From Treponema sp. (GTDB taxonomy: Bacteria; Spirochaetota; Spirochaetia; Treponematales; Breznakiellaceae), in assembly GCA_031268245.1 (NCBI GenBank), contig JAIRXN010000122.1, positions 1 to 32,645 on the forward strand: a DNA stretch of 32,645 bases, read 5' to 3'. The notes below the pieces were generated by a model. That model made no database searches and had not been told where the DNA came from. It saw only the letters and a program-made list of their open reading frames with translations. Every line of letters starts with the position of its first letter. Position 1 is the stretch's first letter. The position numbers and the translations under genes were made by a program. Below, in pieces: positions 22,149 to 30,765 of the stretch.

Positions 22149-24632
22149 ATGCGGGAAAAGGTTTTATTTAACGAAGGCTGGCAGTTTTACTACGGCGAGG
22201 CGGGGCCTATCCATAAAACCGTTAAGAAGTCCGGGGGCTTGGGCGGTCTTACCAGCGCCCTTCCGGGGGAACGGGGGGAAGCGGTAAAACTGGGACCGGC
22301 GGGGGAATTTTTTCTCAGCCTCATATCCGCCGGCCCGGAGGATGACGGAAGCGCCCTGCTGCAGATGCTCCTGGGAACCGATCTTAAAGCCTCCCTCGCG
22401 GGGTGGAGGCCGGTGGATCTGCCCCACGACTGGAAAACGGAACTGGAGTATACCCCGGAAAAAAGCGTTTTTATGGCCGGGGCCAAGGAAAACGGGGTGG
22501 GCTATTACCGCAAGGTCTTCTCCCTTGCCCGGGAGGACGAGGGCAGGCATATCGCCGTGGAATTTAACGGCGTCTGCCGTTCCGCCTCGGTCTGGTTTAA
22601 CGGCTGTTTCTTGGGGGATCACTACAGCGGCTACACCAGTTTTAGTTTTGACCTTTCGGACCTGGCGAATTACGGGGACGAGGGGGATAATGTACTCCTG
22701 GTGCGGGTAGACACCACCACCGGGGATGAAGGTTGGTGGTACGAAGGGGCGGGAATCTACCGGGATGTCTATCTCCTCAAGACCAATACCCTCCATGTAG
22801 ATTTCTGGGGGACCTATATCCACCTTGATAAACTGGAGGAAGGTTCCGCCCTGATGATCGTGGAAACCACGGTGGTAAACCGGGATTATAAGCCCCGCGC
22901 CGCCCGGCTGGACACGGTTTTCCTTGATGATCGGGGCGCCAAGGCGGGGGAGGCGGGGACGGACTTCACTCTTGCCCCCCTGGACAGCGTAACCCTCATT
23001 CAAAAAATCACCGTACCAAACCCGCGGTTCTGGTCAACGGAAAGCCCGGTTCTTTACAAGGCCCTGTCCGCCATCAGTGAGGACGGCACTGGCAACCCCG
23101 TTGACAGCTATGAAAGCTCCTTCGGCATCCGTACCCTGGCCTACACCGCTGAGGGCTTGGTGCTCAACGGCAGGCCGATTCCCCTTAAAGGGACCTGTGT
23201 CCATCAGGACTTCGCCGCATTAGGCGTTGCTCTTCCCGTTGGCATTCAGGAATATAAGATACGAAAACTGCTTGAGATGGGGAGCAATGCCTACCGTAGC
23301 GCCCACCATCCGGCGGACCCGGCCCTGCTGGACATTTGCGACCGCCTGGGGATGCTCGTGATGGATGAGAACCGCCTACTCGAAAGCAGTGAACTACGGC
23401 TTGCGGACCTGCGGGATATGGTTAAACGGGACCGCAACCATCCCAGTGTCGTCCTCTGGTCCCTCTGTAACGAGGAGATGATTGGCGGCAGTTCCCCTGC
23501 GGTAAGGATGCTACGGCATCTGGCAAACGAGGTCCGCCGGCTGGACAGGACCCGCCCGGTAGTATCGGCAGAGTTAATCCCGCCAGGGGGGGCTCTGAAT
23601 CCCGAATATTTCAAGATATTTGATGTCCTGGGGTTGAATTATCCTGAGTCGCCCCTGACGGGAGATAATCTTTCCAAGATCAAGGCGGCCTGCCCCGAAG
23701 GCTGTTATCTTAATTCCGAAACCGCTTCGTATTTTTCCACCCGGGGCGCGTATTCCGACGATTGGGAACGCTGCCAAAACAACAACTTTGGTTCTCGTTT
23801 TTCCATGATGAGCCCCGGTAAAGACATTAAAGATCCCATCGGAGCGGGGGGCACCGCGCGGCCTGAAGATGCCCTGGGCTTTTATGCCGCCAATCCTTAT
23901 ACCGGCGGGGTGTTTATATGGACCGGTTTTGACTACCGGGGTGAACCTTCGCCTTTCCTCTGGCCGGCGATCAGTTCCCAGTTCGGCATCATGGATACCT
24001 GCGGATTCCCCAAAGATTATTACTACTACTACAAAGCCCATTGGACCACCCGACCCCTGATCCACGTCATGCCCCACTGGACCTGGCCCGGCAAGGAAGG
24101 AGAAACCCTGCGGCTGCGGGTTTTCTCCAACTGCGAGGAAGCAGAGATCCTGGTAAACGGTCTTTCAGCGGGACGAAAGCCCTGCGGTTCCGACTGGACG
24201 GAATGGGAACTGCCCTACGCTCCCGGGACTCTGGAAGCGGTGGCTTACCGGAACGAAAAAGAAGCGGCCCGGGAGATTCACCGGACCGCCGGAGCCCCGG
24301 CGGCATTGGTTCTTGAGCCTGAAGGCTGGACGGAACCCCTGCTGCGGGCCGGGGCTGCAGCGGTGATTTCGGTCTCCGTGCTGGACGGGGAAGGGAATCC
24401 CGTGCCTACCGCGGATAGCAGCATTACCTTTGAGCTAATCGGGGACGGCAGGCTCTTGGGCCTTGGCAACGGCGACCCCGCGGATCACAGCGCCGATGCC
24501 TACCCGGTCCGCCGGCTTTTTGCGGGCAAGGCGGCGGCGGTTATTCAAGCCGGGACCGGAAAAGACCGCCTGGTCCTCAAAGCCTCCTCCCCCGGCCTTG
24601 CCGGGGCCGCTCTGGAGATCACCGTGCGCTAG
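22149..24632 (+). CDS. Beta-galactosidase, glycoside hydrolase family 2, with C-terminal extra domains
   Basis: This 827-residue hydrolase removes terminal beta-linked galactose. It starts with an AGGAGG site and two bases after the symporter. The order is: jelly-roll sugar-binding domain (about 1-215) with DLPHDWKTE and WFNGCFLGDHYSGY; an immunoglobulin-like domain; then the TIM barrel from about 335 with KGTCVHQDFAALG, RSAHHPADPALLDICDRLG and NHPSVVLWSLCNEE. The acid/base is Glu442 in SLCNE and the probable nucleophile is Glu524 in NSETASY. After the barrel, PHWTWPGKEGETLRL followed by SNCEEAEILVNG marks a DUF4982-like domain, and the last 100 residues resemble a bacterial Ig-like domain. 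No signal peptide is visible, so it is cytoplasmic and cleaves sugars brought in by the symporter. Confidence 0.92.
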   Translation: MREKVLFNEGWQFYYGEAGPIHKTVKKSGGLGGLTSALPGERGEAVKLGPAGEFFLSLISAGPEDDGSALLQMLLGTDLKASLAGWRPVDLPHDWKTELEYTPEKSVFMAGAKENGVGYYRKVFSLAREDEGRHIAVEFNGVCRSASVWFNGCFLGDHYSGYTSFSFDLSDLANYGDEGDNVLLVRVDTTTGDEGWWYEGAGIYRDVYLLKTNTLHVDFWGTYIHLDKLEEGSALMIVETTVVNRDYKPRAARLDTVFLDDRGAKAGEAGTDFTLAPLDSVTLIQKITVPNPRFWSTESPVLYKALSAISEDGTGNPVDSYESSFGIRTLAYTAEGLVLNGRPIPLKGTCVHQDFAALGVALPVGIQEYKIRKLLEMGSNAYRSAHHPADPALLDICDRLGMLVMDENRLLESSELRLADLRDMVKRDRNHPSVVLWSLCNEEMIGGSSPAVRMLRHLANEVRRLDRTRPVVSAELIPPGGALNPEYFKIFDVLGLNYPESPLTGDNLSKIKAACPEGCYLNSETASYFSTRGAYSDDWERCQNNNFGSRFSMMSPGKDIKDPIGAGGTARPEDALGFYAANPYTGGVFIWTGFDYRGEPSPFLWPAISSQFGIMDTCGFPKDYYYYYKAHWTTRPLIHVMPHWTWPGKEGETLRLRVFSNCEEAEILVNGLSAGRKPCGSDWTEWELPYAPGTLEAVAYRNEKEAAREIHRTAGAPAALVLEPEGWTEPLLRAGAAAVISVSVLDGEGNPVPTADSSITFELIGDGRLLGLGNGDPADHSADAYPVRRLFAGKAAAVIQAGTGKDRLVLKASSPGLAGAALEITVR

Positions 24633-24640
24633 TACCATAC

Positions 24641-24666
24641 CGCTGATTAGCGTCATTTAATCAGCG
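24641..24666. terminator. Hairpin between convergent beta-galactosidase and recR, possible terminator
   Basis: CGCTGATTA (24641-24649) pairs perfectly with TAATCAGCG (24658-24666) around an eight-base loop, in the 39-base gap between two converging genes. No clear T tract follows on either strand, so termination is inferred from the position. Confidence 0.4.
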
Positions 24667-24671
24667 TTGCC

Positions 24672-25289
24672 CTAGACCTTTATCCGGCCGCGGAAACTCC
24701 GGGAGAGCGTAAGGCGGTCGGCATATTCGAGGTCTCCTCCCACGGGGAGGCCCGAGGCAAGGCGGCTGACTTCCACGGGATAATCTTTCAGGATCTTCTG
24801 TAAGTAGAGAGCTGTGGTATCCCCTTCAACAGTGGGATTAAGGGCGAGGATCAGTTCCTCTACGGCGCCTGAACGGATTCTGGAAAGGAGTTGTCCAATA
24901 GAGAGCTTGTCCGGGCCGACACCATCCAGGGGGGCGATAAGGCCGCCCAGTACATGGAAGAGGCCCCTGAATTCGGCAGAAGTACCGTTTCCGAAGGATT
25001 CTTCGATAACCCGTACATCCTGAGCCCTTTCCACCACACAGATAACTGAACTGTCGCGGCCGGGATCGCTGCAGACCGGGCAGGGGTCGGTTTCGGTAAA
25101 ACTGCCGCAGACCGAACAGCGGCGGATGGCTGCGTGGAATCCCGCCAGTTCCTCTGCCAGCATGCGGGCATAGGCCGGATCTGCGTCGAGAATGTAGTAT
25201 GCCATGCGGCCGGCGCTTTTCTTTCCAACGCCGGGCAGCCTTGACAGTAAAGCTACCAGCCGTTCAATAGCATTCCGTGCATCGTTCAT
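24672..25289 (-). CDS. recR: Recombination mediator protein RecR
   Basis: This 205-residue DNA-binding ring protein works with RecO and RecF to load RecA on gapped DNA. The N-terminal helix-hairpin-helix is RLPGVGKKSAGRMAYYIL; the zinc finger is C-x2-C...C-x2-C (CSVCGSF, DPCPVC); the Toprim domain follows with ICVVERAQDVRVIEES and LNPTVEGDTTALYL; the C-terminal Walker-B-like stretch is LEYADRLTLSRSFRGR. The length is standard. The ATG overlaps the ybaB stop by four bases (ATGA), giving the common dnaX-ybaB-recR cluster. Confidence 0.96.
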   Translation of the reverse strand: MNDARNAIERLVALLSRLPGVGKKSAGRMAYYILDADPAYARMLAEELAGFHAAIRRCSVCGSFTETDPCPVCSDPGRDSSVICVVERAQDVRVIEESFGNGTSAEFRGLFHVLGGLIAPLDGVGPDKLSIGQLLSRIRSGAVEELILALNPTVEGDTTALYLQKILKDYPVEVSRLASGLPVGGDLEYADRLTLSRSFRGRIKV

Positions 25290-25621
25290 AGGCTTCCCGG
25301 AAAACCGGGCATATTCCCCGGAATACCAAGGCTGCCTGCCATGGCGCCCATTTCACTGTTGATCTCCTCCCGTATTTTTTCCATGGCGCTGTTAAAGGCA
25401 GCCGCAACAAGATCCTGTAGCATTTCAATATTATCGGGATTGACCGCCTCGGGGGCGATTCTTACCGCCTGGATCTCCATCTTACCGTTGATGTCGATCT
25501 CTACCATGCCGCCTCCCACGGAACCGGTGGCGCTGATACCTGCCAGTTTTTCCTGAAAGACATTCATCTGTTCCTTCAGCTTTTGGGCATTGTTAAGAAG
25601 ATCAAAAGGATTAATGTTCAT
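25286..25621 (-). CDS. ybaB: YbaB/EbfC-family nucleoid-associated protein
   Basis: A 111-residue DNA-binding dimer of the YbaB family. The N-terminal helix MNINPFDLLNNAQKLKEQMN is followed by the three-stranded core with EIDINGKMEIQAVRIAPEA and the helix EMLQDLVAAAFNSAMEKIREE. The Met/Gly/Pro-rich C-terminal tail MAGSLGIPGNMPGFPGSL is typical. It overlaps the end of dnaX by 11 bases and recR by four, so all three are translated as one coupled unit. Confidence 0.95.
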   Translation of the reverse strand: MNINPFDLLNNAQKLKEQMNVFQEKLAGISATGSVGGGMVEIDINGKMEIQAVRIAPEAVNPDNIEMLQDLVAAAFNSAMEKIREEINSEMGAMAGSLGIPGNMPGFPGSL

Positions 25622-27326
25622 CGGTTCTCCTTGAAACTATGGTGCCTTCAAACATGCGGAGTACACGTTCCGCCTGGGGCGGTATCGCCTGTGTTCTCCC
25701 TGTCTGTGATTCGGCAGAATTACTGTCATGTTCAACGGTATACTCCGTCCCGGATCCGCCCTGCGAAACTGCGCTGTCCGGCGGCGGAAAGCCTTCGCTC
25801 TCTTCGGCTTGCCCGGCGGCAGATTCCGGCCTGACAACATCATCCCAGAGGGGCGGCTCATCATCGGTTTCTTCTTCCTGCCTGTTTCCCCATTCCGGCA
25901 CTGCCGCAATACCGTCTTTTTTCCGGGAAGCCATCAGCCGCTTAAAGCTTTCTGTCAATGCTCCGGGGCGGTCGAAACTTATCGCTCCGCCGTCTGCGGC
26001 TTCCGGCAGGGAAGATTCGGTTTTCCGGGGCCCGGCGGAAGCCCCATTAGCTAAAGGGAGCGGGCCTCCTGTGTCCGCGGCAGCACGGCCGCCGGCAGTA
26101 TTACTGTTGACAGCAGTACTGCTGCCGGGAGGGGTTCCTCCGGAACCCGCGTCTTTCGCATTAAGCGCCCGCCTGGCCTCTTCAAGGGCAGCCAGCATCT
26201 CTGCCGGAGAAACCCAATCCTTGAGACGGCTGAGTCTTGAAACCGCCGTTTCAAGATCAAATCGCGGGGAAAGTGTATAACGGATATCCCGGTAACAGTC
26301 CAGGAGTATTCTGAGGGCTTCCTCAATCCGGGTGGAATCAAGGCTCTCCAGAACCTGTGCGGAGAAACGCTCCTTCCCGGCGCCCAGCAGCGCTTCCCTG
26401 GTAACACCGTTCTTTAAGAGGAGAAGACTCCTGTAATACCCTGCAAGATCTATGATGAACTGTTCAATGGCTATTCCGCCCGAGAGGGCTTCATCGGTCA
26501 GGTTGAAAGCCCCGGACGTATCCCCTGCGGCGCAGGCTTCAGCCAGAGCATTGAGCTTTTCCAGCCCCAGCAGCCCCAGCTTTTCCCGGATAAGGGCGGT
26601 CTTGATATGCCCTTCCGAAAAAGAAACTACCTGATCGAAGAGGGTAAAGGCATCCCGCAGGCTCCCGCCGCTTTCTCTGGCGATCCAGAAGAGGGCTTCT
26701 TCCTCCGCCTCAATGCCCATGCCGCCGCAGATCTGTTTGAGAAGACCCTGAATCGTTTCGATGGGGATCAGCCTGAAGTTGAACTGCTGGCAACGACTCT
26801 TGATCGTGGCCGGCACCTTGTGGATTTCTGTAGTGGCAAAAATAAAGACAATGTAGGAGGGAGGCTCTTCTATGGTTTTGAGCAGGGCATTAAAGGCGTT
26901 GTTGCTGAGCATGTGAACTTCGTCGATGATGTAGACCTTGTAGCGCCCCGCATTGGGAGGAAAGAGAACCTCATCCTTGATCTGCCTTACATCGTTAACC
27001 GATGTATTGCTGGCTCCGTCAATTTCGATAACATCAAGGCTTGTACCCGTCCGGATCTCGGAGCAGGCGGAACATACCCCGCAGGGACTTGCGGTAGGGC
27101 CCTTTTCGCAGTTGAGGGATCGGGCCAGAATACGGGCGGCGCTGGTTTTTCCACAACCCCGGGGCCCCGAAAAGAGGTACGCATGGGCAATCCTGCCCGA
27201 TTCCAGGGAATTTTTGAGTGTGGAAACCACAAACTCCTGACCCGCAAGCTCGTCAAGGCTCTGTGGCCGGTATTTGGTGGCTGTTACTTCATATTTCCCG
27301 CTGCCGGGTAGGACTGCTGTTTCCAT
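25611..27326 (-). CDS. dnaX: DNA polymerase III subunit gamma/tau
   Basis: This 571-residue clamp-loader ATPase starts at ATG 27326 (METAVLPGSG); the GTG 33 bases earlier lies within the SRP RNA. The AAA+ core is clear: Walker A GPRGCGKTSA, the zinc module CEKGPTASPCGVCSAC, Walker B IIDEVHMLS, sensor 1 FATTEIHKVPATIKSRCQQF and sensor 2 GGSLRDAFTLFDQ. The collar follows, and then a long Ser/Gly/Ala/Glu-rich tail of about 190 residues, unlike the folded tau C-terminus of E. coli. No obvious A-rich slippery site for frameshifting was noticed. It follows the SRP RNA gene directly and leads the dnaX-ybaB-recR operon. Its own ribosome-binding site is poor. Confidence 0.95.
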   Translation of the reverse strand: METAVLPGSGKYEVTATKYRPQSLDELAGQEFVVSTLKNSLESGRIAHAYLFSGPRGCGKTSAARILARSLNCEKGPTASPCGVCSACSEIRTGTSLDVIEIDGASNTSVNDVRQIKDEVLFPPNAGRYKVYIIDEVHMLSNNAFNALLKTIEEPPSYIVFIFATTEIHKVPATIKSRCQQFNFRLIPIETIQGLLKQICGGMGIEAEEEALFWIARESGGSLRDAFTLFDQVVSFSEGHIKTALIREKLGLLGLEKLNALAEACAAGDTSGAFNLTDEALSGGIAIEQFIIDLAGYYRSLLLLKNGVTREALLGAGKERFSAQVLESLDSTRIEEALRILLDCYRDIRYTLSPRFDLETAVSRLSRLKDWVSPAEMLAALEEARRALNAKDAGSGGTPPGSSTAVNSNTAGGRAAADTGGPLPLANGASAGPRKTESSLPEAADGGAISFDRPGALTESFKRLMASRKKDGIAAVPEWGNRQEEETDDEPPLWDDVVRPESAAGQAEESEGFPPPDSAVSQGGSGTEYTVEHDSNSAESQTGRTQAIPPQAERVLRMFEGTIVSRRTDEH

Positions 27327-27339
27327 ACTGTTCAAAAAT

Positions 27340-27445
27340 CCCGCCGCCAGGATGATCACGGCGCAGGGAACCCTCGCTTACCGTTGCTTCCTTCCGGATC
27401 TGGCGGAGTTGGGCGCAGCCCCCTCGCATGGTTCCTGGCGGCGGG
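27340..27445 (-). ncRNA. ffs: Signal recognition particle RNA (4.5S-type)
   Basis: The minus strand contains the hallmark SRP apical motif, CCAGATCCGGAAGGAAGCAACGG split across about 27378-27400, with the GGAA/GGAAGCA internal loops that bind Ffh. A 12-bp terminal stem joins 27434-27445 with 27340-27351 exactly, so the ends of the ~106-nt RNA are well defined. A run of T residues follows the 3' end (27335-27339), which may act as a terminator. An AT-rich -10-like TAAAAT lies just before the 5' end. The RNA targets ribosomes making membrane and secreted proteins. Placement upstream of dnaX is shared with several other bacteria. Confidence 0.93.
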
Positions 27446-27489
27446 AATTTTATCATAACAGGATTGAAGAAAAGCCGCTAGCCTGTATC

Positions 27490-28716
27490 ATGATATACAT
27501 GAACTGCTTTATACATGCAGACCTTGACGCATTCTATGCCTCGGTAGAACAGCTCGATCATCCGGAATACCGGGGGAAGCCCGTCATTGTGGGCGGCCTT
27601 CCCGGAGACCGGCGCAGCGTAGTGTCCACCGCCTCCTACGAAGCGAGGGTTTTCGGCGTCCATTCTGCCATGCCCATTGTCCAGGCCTACAAGCTCTGTC
27701 CGGGCGGCATATATCTGCGGGGCAGGATGGCCCGTTACCGGGAAAAATCCGCTGTGGTCATGGAAATTTTTTCGGATTTTTCTTTTAATGTTCAACAGCT
27801 TTCCATAGATGAAGCGTTTTTGGATATCAGCGGCGCCGAACGCGTGCTGGGCCCTCCTGCCGAAGCCGCAAGAAAACTCAAGGAGACGGTACACCAAAAA
27901 ACAGGGCTGACTCTTTCTGTCGGACTTGCCTCCAACAAGTATATTGCAAAGATCGCCTCGGGCATGTCCAAGCCGGACGGCTGTTTTATTATTCCACCCG
28001 GCGGGGAAGAACAGTTTATGCGATCTCTTCCTGTAGGCAAGATCTGGGGAGCGGGAGAAAAAACACAGGAACTGTTCAGGAAACACGGCTTCAAAACAGG
28101 AGAAGATATTTACTGCCTTCCGCTTGACAGTCTTACTGCAATTTTTGGTAATGCATTCGGCAATTTCCTGTATCGTGCCGTCAGGGGGGAAGGAGCGGCA
28201 AGCTTTGATGAAGAACGGGGCAGCCATTCGATGAGCAGCGAACGGACTTTCCCATACGATCTCTATGATGAGTTCACCATAGAGACTGCCCTGTTTGATA
28301 TTTGCCAGAATCTTATGTTCAGGCTTTTAGACCTCCACTGGCAGAGCCGCACGGTTGCCTTAAAAATCCGCTATGAAGATTTTTCCACGGAAAACGCCCG
28401 GGAAACCTTCTCAAGTCCCGTATCAACGATGAATGAACTGTATGAACGTATTCTGGACCTCTTCCGTAAAAAATACAGGGCCGGCAGAGGCATACGTCTG
28501 ATCGGCGCAGGGCTCTTGAACCTTGAAACCGGGCAGGGCGCCCGCCAAAACGAGTTGTTTGATGATGAGGAAGAAAAAGAGAGGCGGCTTGAAGAGGCAA
28601 TCCTCAAAATCAATCATAAATTTCCCGAAGCAGCCCTGAAACGGGGCCGTTCCTGGCTGGCCCAGTCTTCCGCCGCGGCGGGAACACCCAACGCCGGGCC
28701 CGGTATGCAGGATTGA
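27490..28716 (+). CDS. dinB: DNA polymerase IV (Y family)
   Basis: This 408-residue translesion polymerase starts at ATG 27490 (MIYMNCF) or 27499 (MNCFIHADLDAF); neither has a strong ribosome-binding site. Catalytic motifs are intact: FIHADLDAFYASVEQ, then the SYEARVFGVHSAMP thumb and fingers, and the metal-binding QLSIDEAFLDISG. Downstream come the helix-hairpin-helix LSVGLASNKYIAKIASGMSKPDG and the little-finger domain. Near the end the sequence QNELFDDEE matches the beta-clamp binding motif QxxLF. A typical LexA box is not obvious upstream. It is divergent from the SRP RNA gene, with about 45 bases between them. Confidence 0.94.
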   Translation: MIYMNCFIHADLDAFYASVEQLDHPEYRGKPVIVGGLPGDRRSVVSTASYEARVFGVHSAMPIVQAYKLCPGGIYLRGRMARYREKSAVVMEIFSDFSFNVQQLSIDEAFLDISGAERVLGPPAEAARKLKETVHQKTGLTLSVGLASNKYIAKIASGMSKPDGCFIIPPGGEEQFMRSLPVGKIWGAGEKTQELFRKHGFKTGEDIYCLPLDSLTAIFGNAFGNFLYRAVRGEGAASFDEERGSHSMSSERTFPYDLYDEFTIETALFDICQNLMFRLLDLHWQSRTVALKIRYEDFSTENARETFSSPVSTMNELYERILDLFRKKYRAGRGIRLIGAGLLNLETGQGARQNELFDDEEEKERRLEEAILKINHKFPEAALKRGRSWLAQSSAAAGTPNAGPGMQD

Positions 28717-28750
28717 CAACTCCGTTCATTTGTACTAGAGTAATGGAATA

Positions 28751-29698
28751 ATGAATAACAATTTATTGGAAATATTGAGAATTGGAATATTTTATGATGG
28801 ATACTATTTTTATAAAATAAGTAATTATTATAAGTATGAACATGAAAAAAAATCGCGGATAAGCATAAGCGGTCTCCATGAATTTATACGGAACGAAGTA
28901 GCAAGTCTGACAGATACGGATATGCGCCAGTGTCAGATTATCGATGCGCATTATTTTAAGGGCCGGTCTTCCGCAAGAGAGCTGGGAGAAAAGGTGCAGA
29001 GCGAACGCATTTTTGAAGATATTCTTATGCGGGAAAATATTGTAAGCCACTATCTGCCCCTCCGTTATGGAGATAATAATATTCCCCAGGAGAAGGGGAT
29101 AGACGTATGGCTTGCCCTGGAAGCGTATGAGCTTGCCATTTACAAACATTTTGATATTCTTGTTTTGGTTGCCGGAGACGGGGACTATGTTCCGCTGGTA
29201 CGGAAACTGCATACCCAGGGCACACAGGTTATGTTAATCTGCTGGGATTTTACCTACCACAACGAAAATGGCGACATTGTCGAGACAAAAACTTCCAGAC
29301 AGCTTCTTGATGAAGTGTTTTATCCGGTACAGATGCATCAGAGAATCGATCAAAATGGCAGTGATTTTATTAAAAAATTGTTTGTGTATGACAGAAATAA
29401 TGTTGTATTCCAAAATGCCGAATTCCCAAAAAACGGAATCCTGCCTTTTATTCCGGACGATGAAAAGCCGATGGAATATGAATCCGTCATTTTCAGCATC
29501 AATAAAAACGGCTTTGGTTTTATTAAAGACGACGAAAAAAATAACGTATTCTTCCATTACAGTACCGTTACAAACCGGGAGTATGAAGAACTCCAGGCAG
29601 GCATGCGGGTAAAATACAGTGTGGAAGGGGACGAGGAGCGGAGCAAAAGGGAAGCCGCCCCCCGTTTCCGGGCCTGCAAGGTAACGGTTATCGAATAG
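28751..29698 (+). CDS. NYN-domain (PIN-like) ribonuclease fused to a cold-shock domain
   Basis: A 315-residue protein with an unusual pairing. Residues about 8-185 form an NYN/LabA-type PIN fold: acidic IGIFYDGYYFYK at the N-terminus, KGIDVWLALEAYELA in the middle, and VAGDGDYVPLVRKLHTQG, with conserved Asp residues that bind metal in PIN nucleases. The C-terminal 75 residues form an S1-like cold-shock fold: YESVIFSINKNGFGFIKDDE with the RNP1-like GFGFI, then VFFHYSTV and VKYSVEGDEER. This suggests RNA binding tied to RNA cleavage; it is inferred from the domains. The first 130 bases of the gene are far more AT-rich than the neighbouring genes, and the ribosome-binding site (TGGAAT) is weak. 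It stands alone between dinB and the phn genes. Confidence 0.83.
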   Translation: MNNNLLEILRIGIFYDGYYFYKISNYYKYEHEKKSRISISGLHEFIRNEVASLTDTDMRQCQIIDAHYFKGRSSARELGEKVQSERIFEDILMRENIVSHYLPLRYGDNNIPQEKGIDVWLALEAYELAIYKHFDILVLVAGDGDYVPLVRKLHTQGTQVMLICWDFTYHNENGDIVETKTSRQLLDEVFYPVQMHQRIDQNGSDFIKKLFVYDRNNVVFQNAEFPKNGILPFIPDDEKPMEYESVIFSINKNGFGFIKDDEKNNVFFHYSTVTNREYEELQAGMRVKYSVEGDEERSKREAAPRFRACKVTVIE

Positions 29699-29733
29699 AA
29701 ATTCCAAAACGAAAATTTTAGAATAACCTCATT

Positions 29734-29772
29734 TTATCTAAATTTTACCGAATCATAACAAAACGCTAACAA
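29734..29772 (+). promoter_or_regulatory. 11-bp-periodic direct repeats upstream of phnD, candidate Pho box
   Basis: Four repeats with starts 11 bases apart: TTATCT (29734), TTACCG (29745), TAACAA (29756) and TAACAA (29767). As 7+4 units the last three read TTTACCG, ATAACAA, CTAACAA, with four-base AT-rich spacers. That geometry is how PhoB-type regulators bind (7-bp repeats every 11 bp). A weak -10-like TAAAAG follows at 29781. The repeats lie 43 to 80 bases before the phnD start. Confidence 0.45.
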
Positions 29773-29814
29773 CCGAAGAGTAAAAGGAGATATCTCAAGT
29801 TCAAGGAGCGTTTG

Positions 29815-30765
29815 ATGAACGGTTTAAAACTGAAAAATGCGGTAATGGGAATGCTGGTGTTTCTTGCGGTCATCGCGGGAACGGGCAGCCTCTATGCGAG
29901 GGGACAGGGGGCAAAAAGTCCCGCCTCTTCGGCGCCTCCGGGCTGGCCGCAGGAGTTGGTGATGTGCTACCTCCCCAACGAGGCTACCGAGGAATTCGCG
30001 GAGTACCGTAGCGGTGTCCAGAATGACCTCAGCGCCGCCCTGGGGATCAGGGTAACGGAGATCAATGCCGCGGACTATAACGCCGTGGTGGAAGCTATGC
30101 GGACCGGCCATGCGGATATTGCCTCCTTTGGCCCGGTTACTTACGTACAGGCTGTGGAACGGGCAGGGGTGGAAGCGATGGTTATCGTGGCGCCTTTCGG
30201 GGACAAGAGCCAGGCAGGGTATACTTCCAAGATTATCGTGAAGGCCGGGAGCCCCATTAAAACCCTCCAGGATCTCCGGGGGAAGACATTTGCCTTTGTG
30301 GACCCCGCTTCAACTTCGGGCAACTATGTGCCAACCCTGGAACTGATGAATGCCTTCGGCATGACCAACGAGGACTTCCATACCAATGGAAGGTTCTTTT
30401 CTTCCGTCAGCTTTTCCGGGCGGCATCAAAACGGACTCCAGGCAGTGATCAACGGCGATGTTGACGCTGCGCCGGTGGCATCCGACATCCTGGAGGGGGA
30501 ACTCGCATCAGGGAGGGTTAAGGAAAGCGACTTTGTGGTGATCCACCAGTCCCCCATGATCCCCAACGCCCCAATCTCAATTAGAAAGGAACTACCTGCG
30601 GATTTAAAGGTAAAAGTCAAACAGTTCTTCCTGGAGTATAAAAACCCCGACTACTTCCAGTTCATGCTCGGCTGGCCGCCTGAGCGGGAACCGGAATTTG
30701 TGGAAGCCAATGACCGTGACCTGGACTATGTCCGTGACCTGATGGAAAAAGTGATTCCCAAATAA
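29815..30765 (+). CDS. phnD: Phosphonate-type ABC transporter substrate-binding protein
   Basis: This 316-residue periplasmic binding protein probably binds a phosphonate, phosphite or similar oxyanion. ATG 29815 follows an AAGGAG site six bases upstream. A hydrophobic N-terminal segment (residues 10-24) ends near SLYARG, suggesting a signal peptide or uncleaved anchor. PhnD features are visible: AADYNAVVEAMRTGHADIASFGPVTY, then the AGYTSKIIVKAGSPIKTLQDLRGKTFAFVDPASTSG loop region and HQNGLQAVINGDVDAAPVASD. It overlaps phnC by one base in a TAATG junction. It is first in phnD-phnC-phnE behind the candidate Pho box. The exact ligand cannot be told; no C-P lyase genes are nearby. Confidence 0.88.
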   Translation: MNGLKLKNAVMGMLVFLAVIAGTGSLYARGQGAKSPASSAPPGWPQELVMCYLPNEATEEFAEYRSGVQNDLSAALGIRVTEINAADYNAVVEAMRTGHADIASFGPVTYVQAVERAGVEAMVIVAPFGDKSQAGYTSKIIVKAGSPIKTLQDLRGKTFAFVDPASTSGNYVPTLELMNAFGMTNEDFHTNGRFFSSVSFSGRHQNGLQAVINGDVDAAPVASDILEGELASGRVKESDFVVIHQSPMIPNAPISIRKELPADLKVKVKQFFLEYKNPDYFQFMLGWPPEREPEFVEANDRDLDYVRDLMEKVIPK

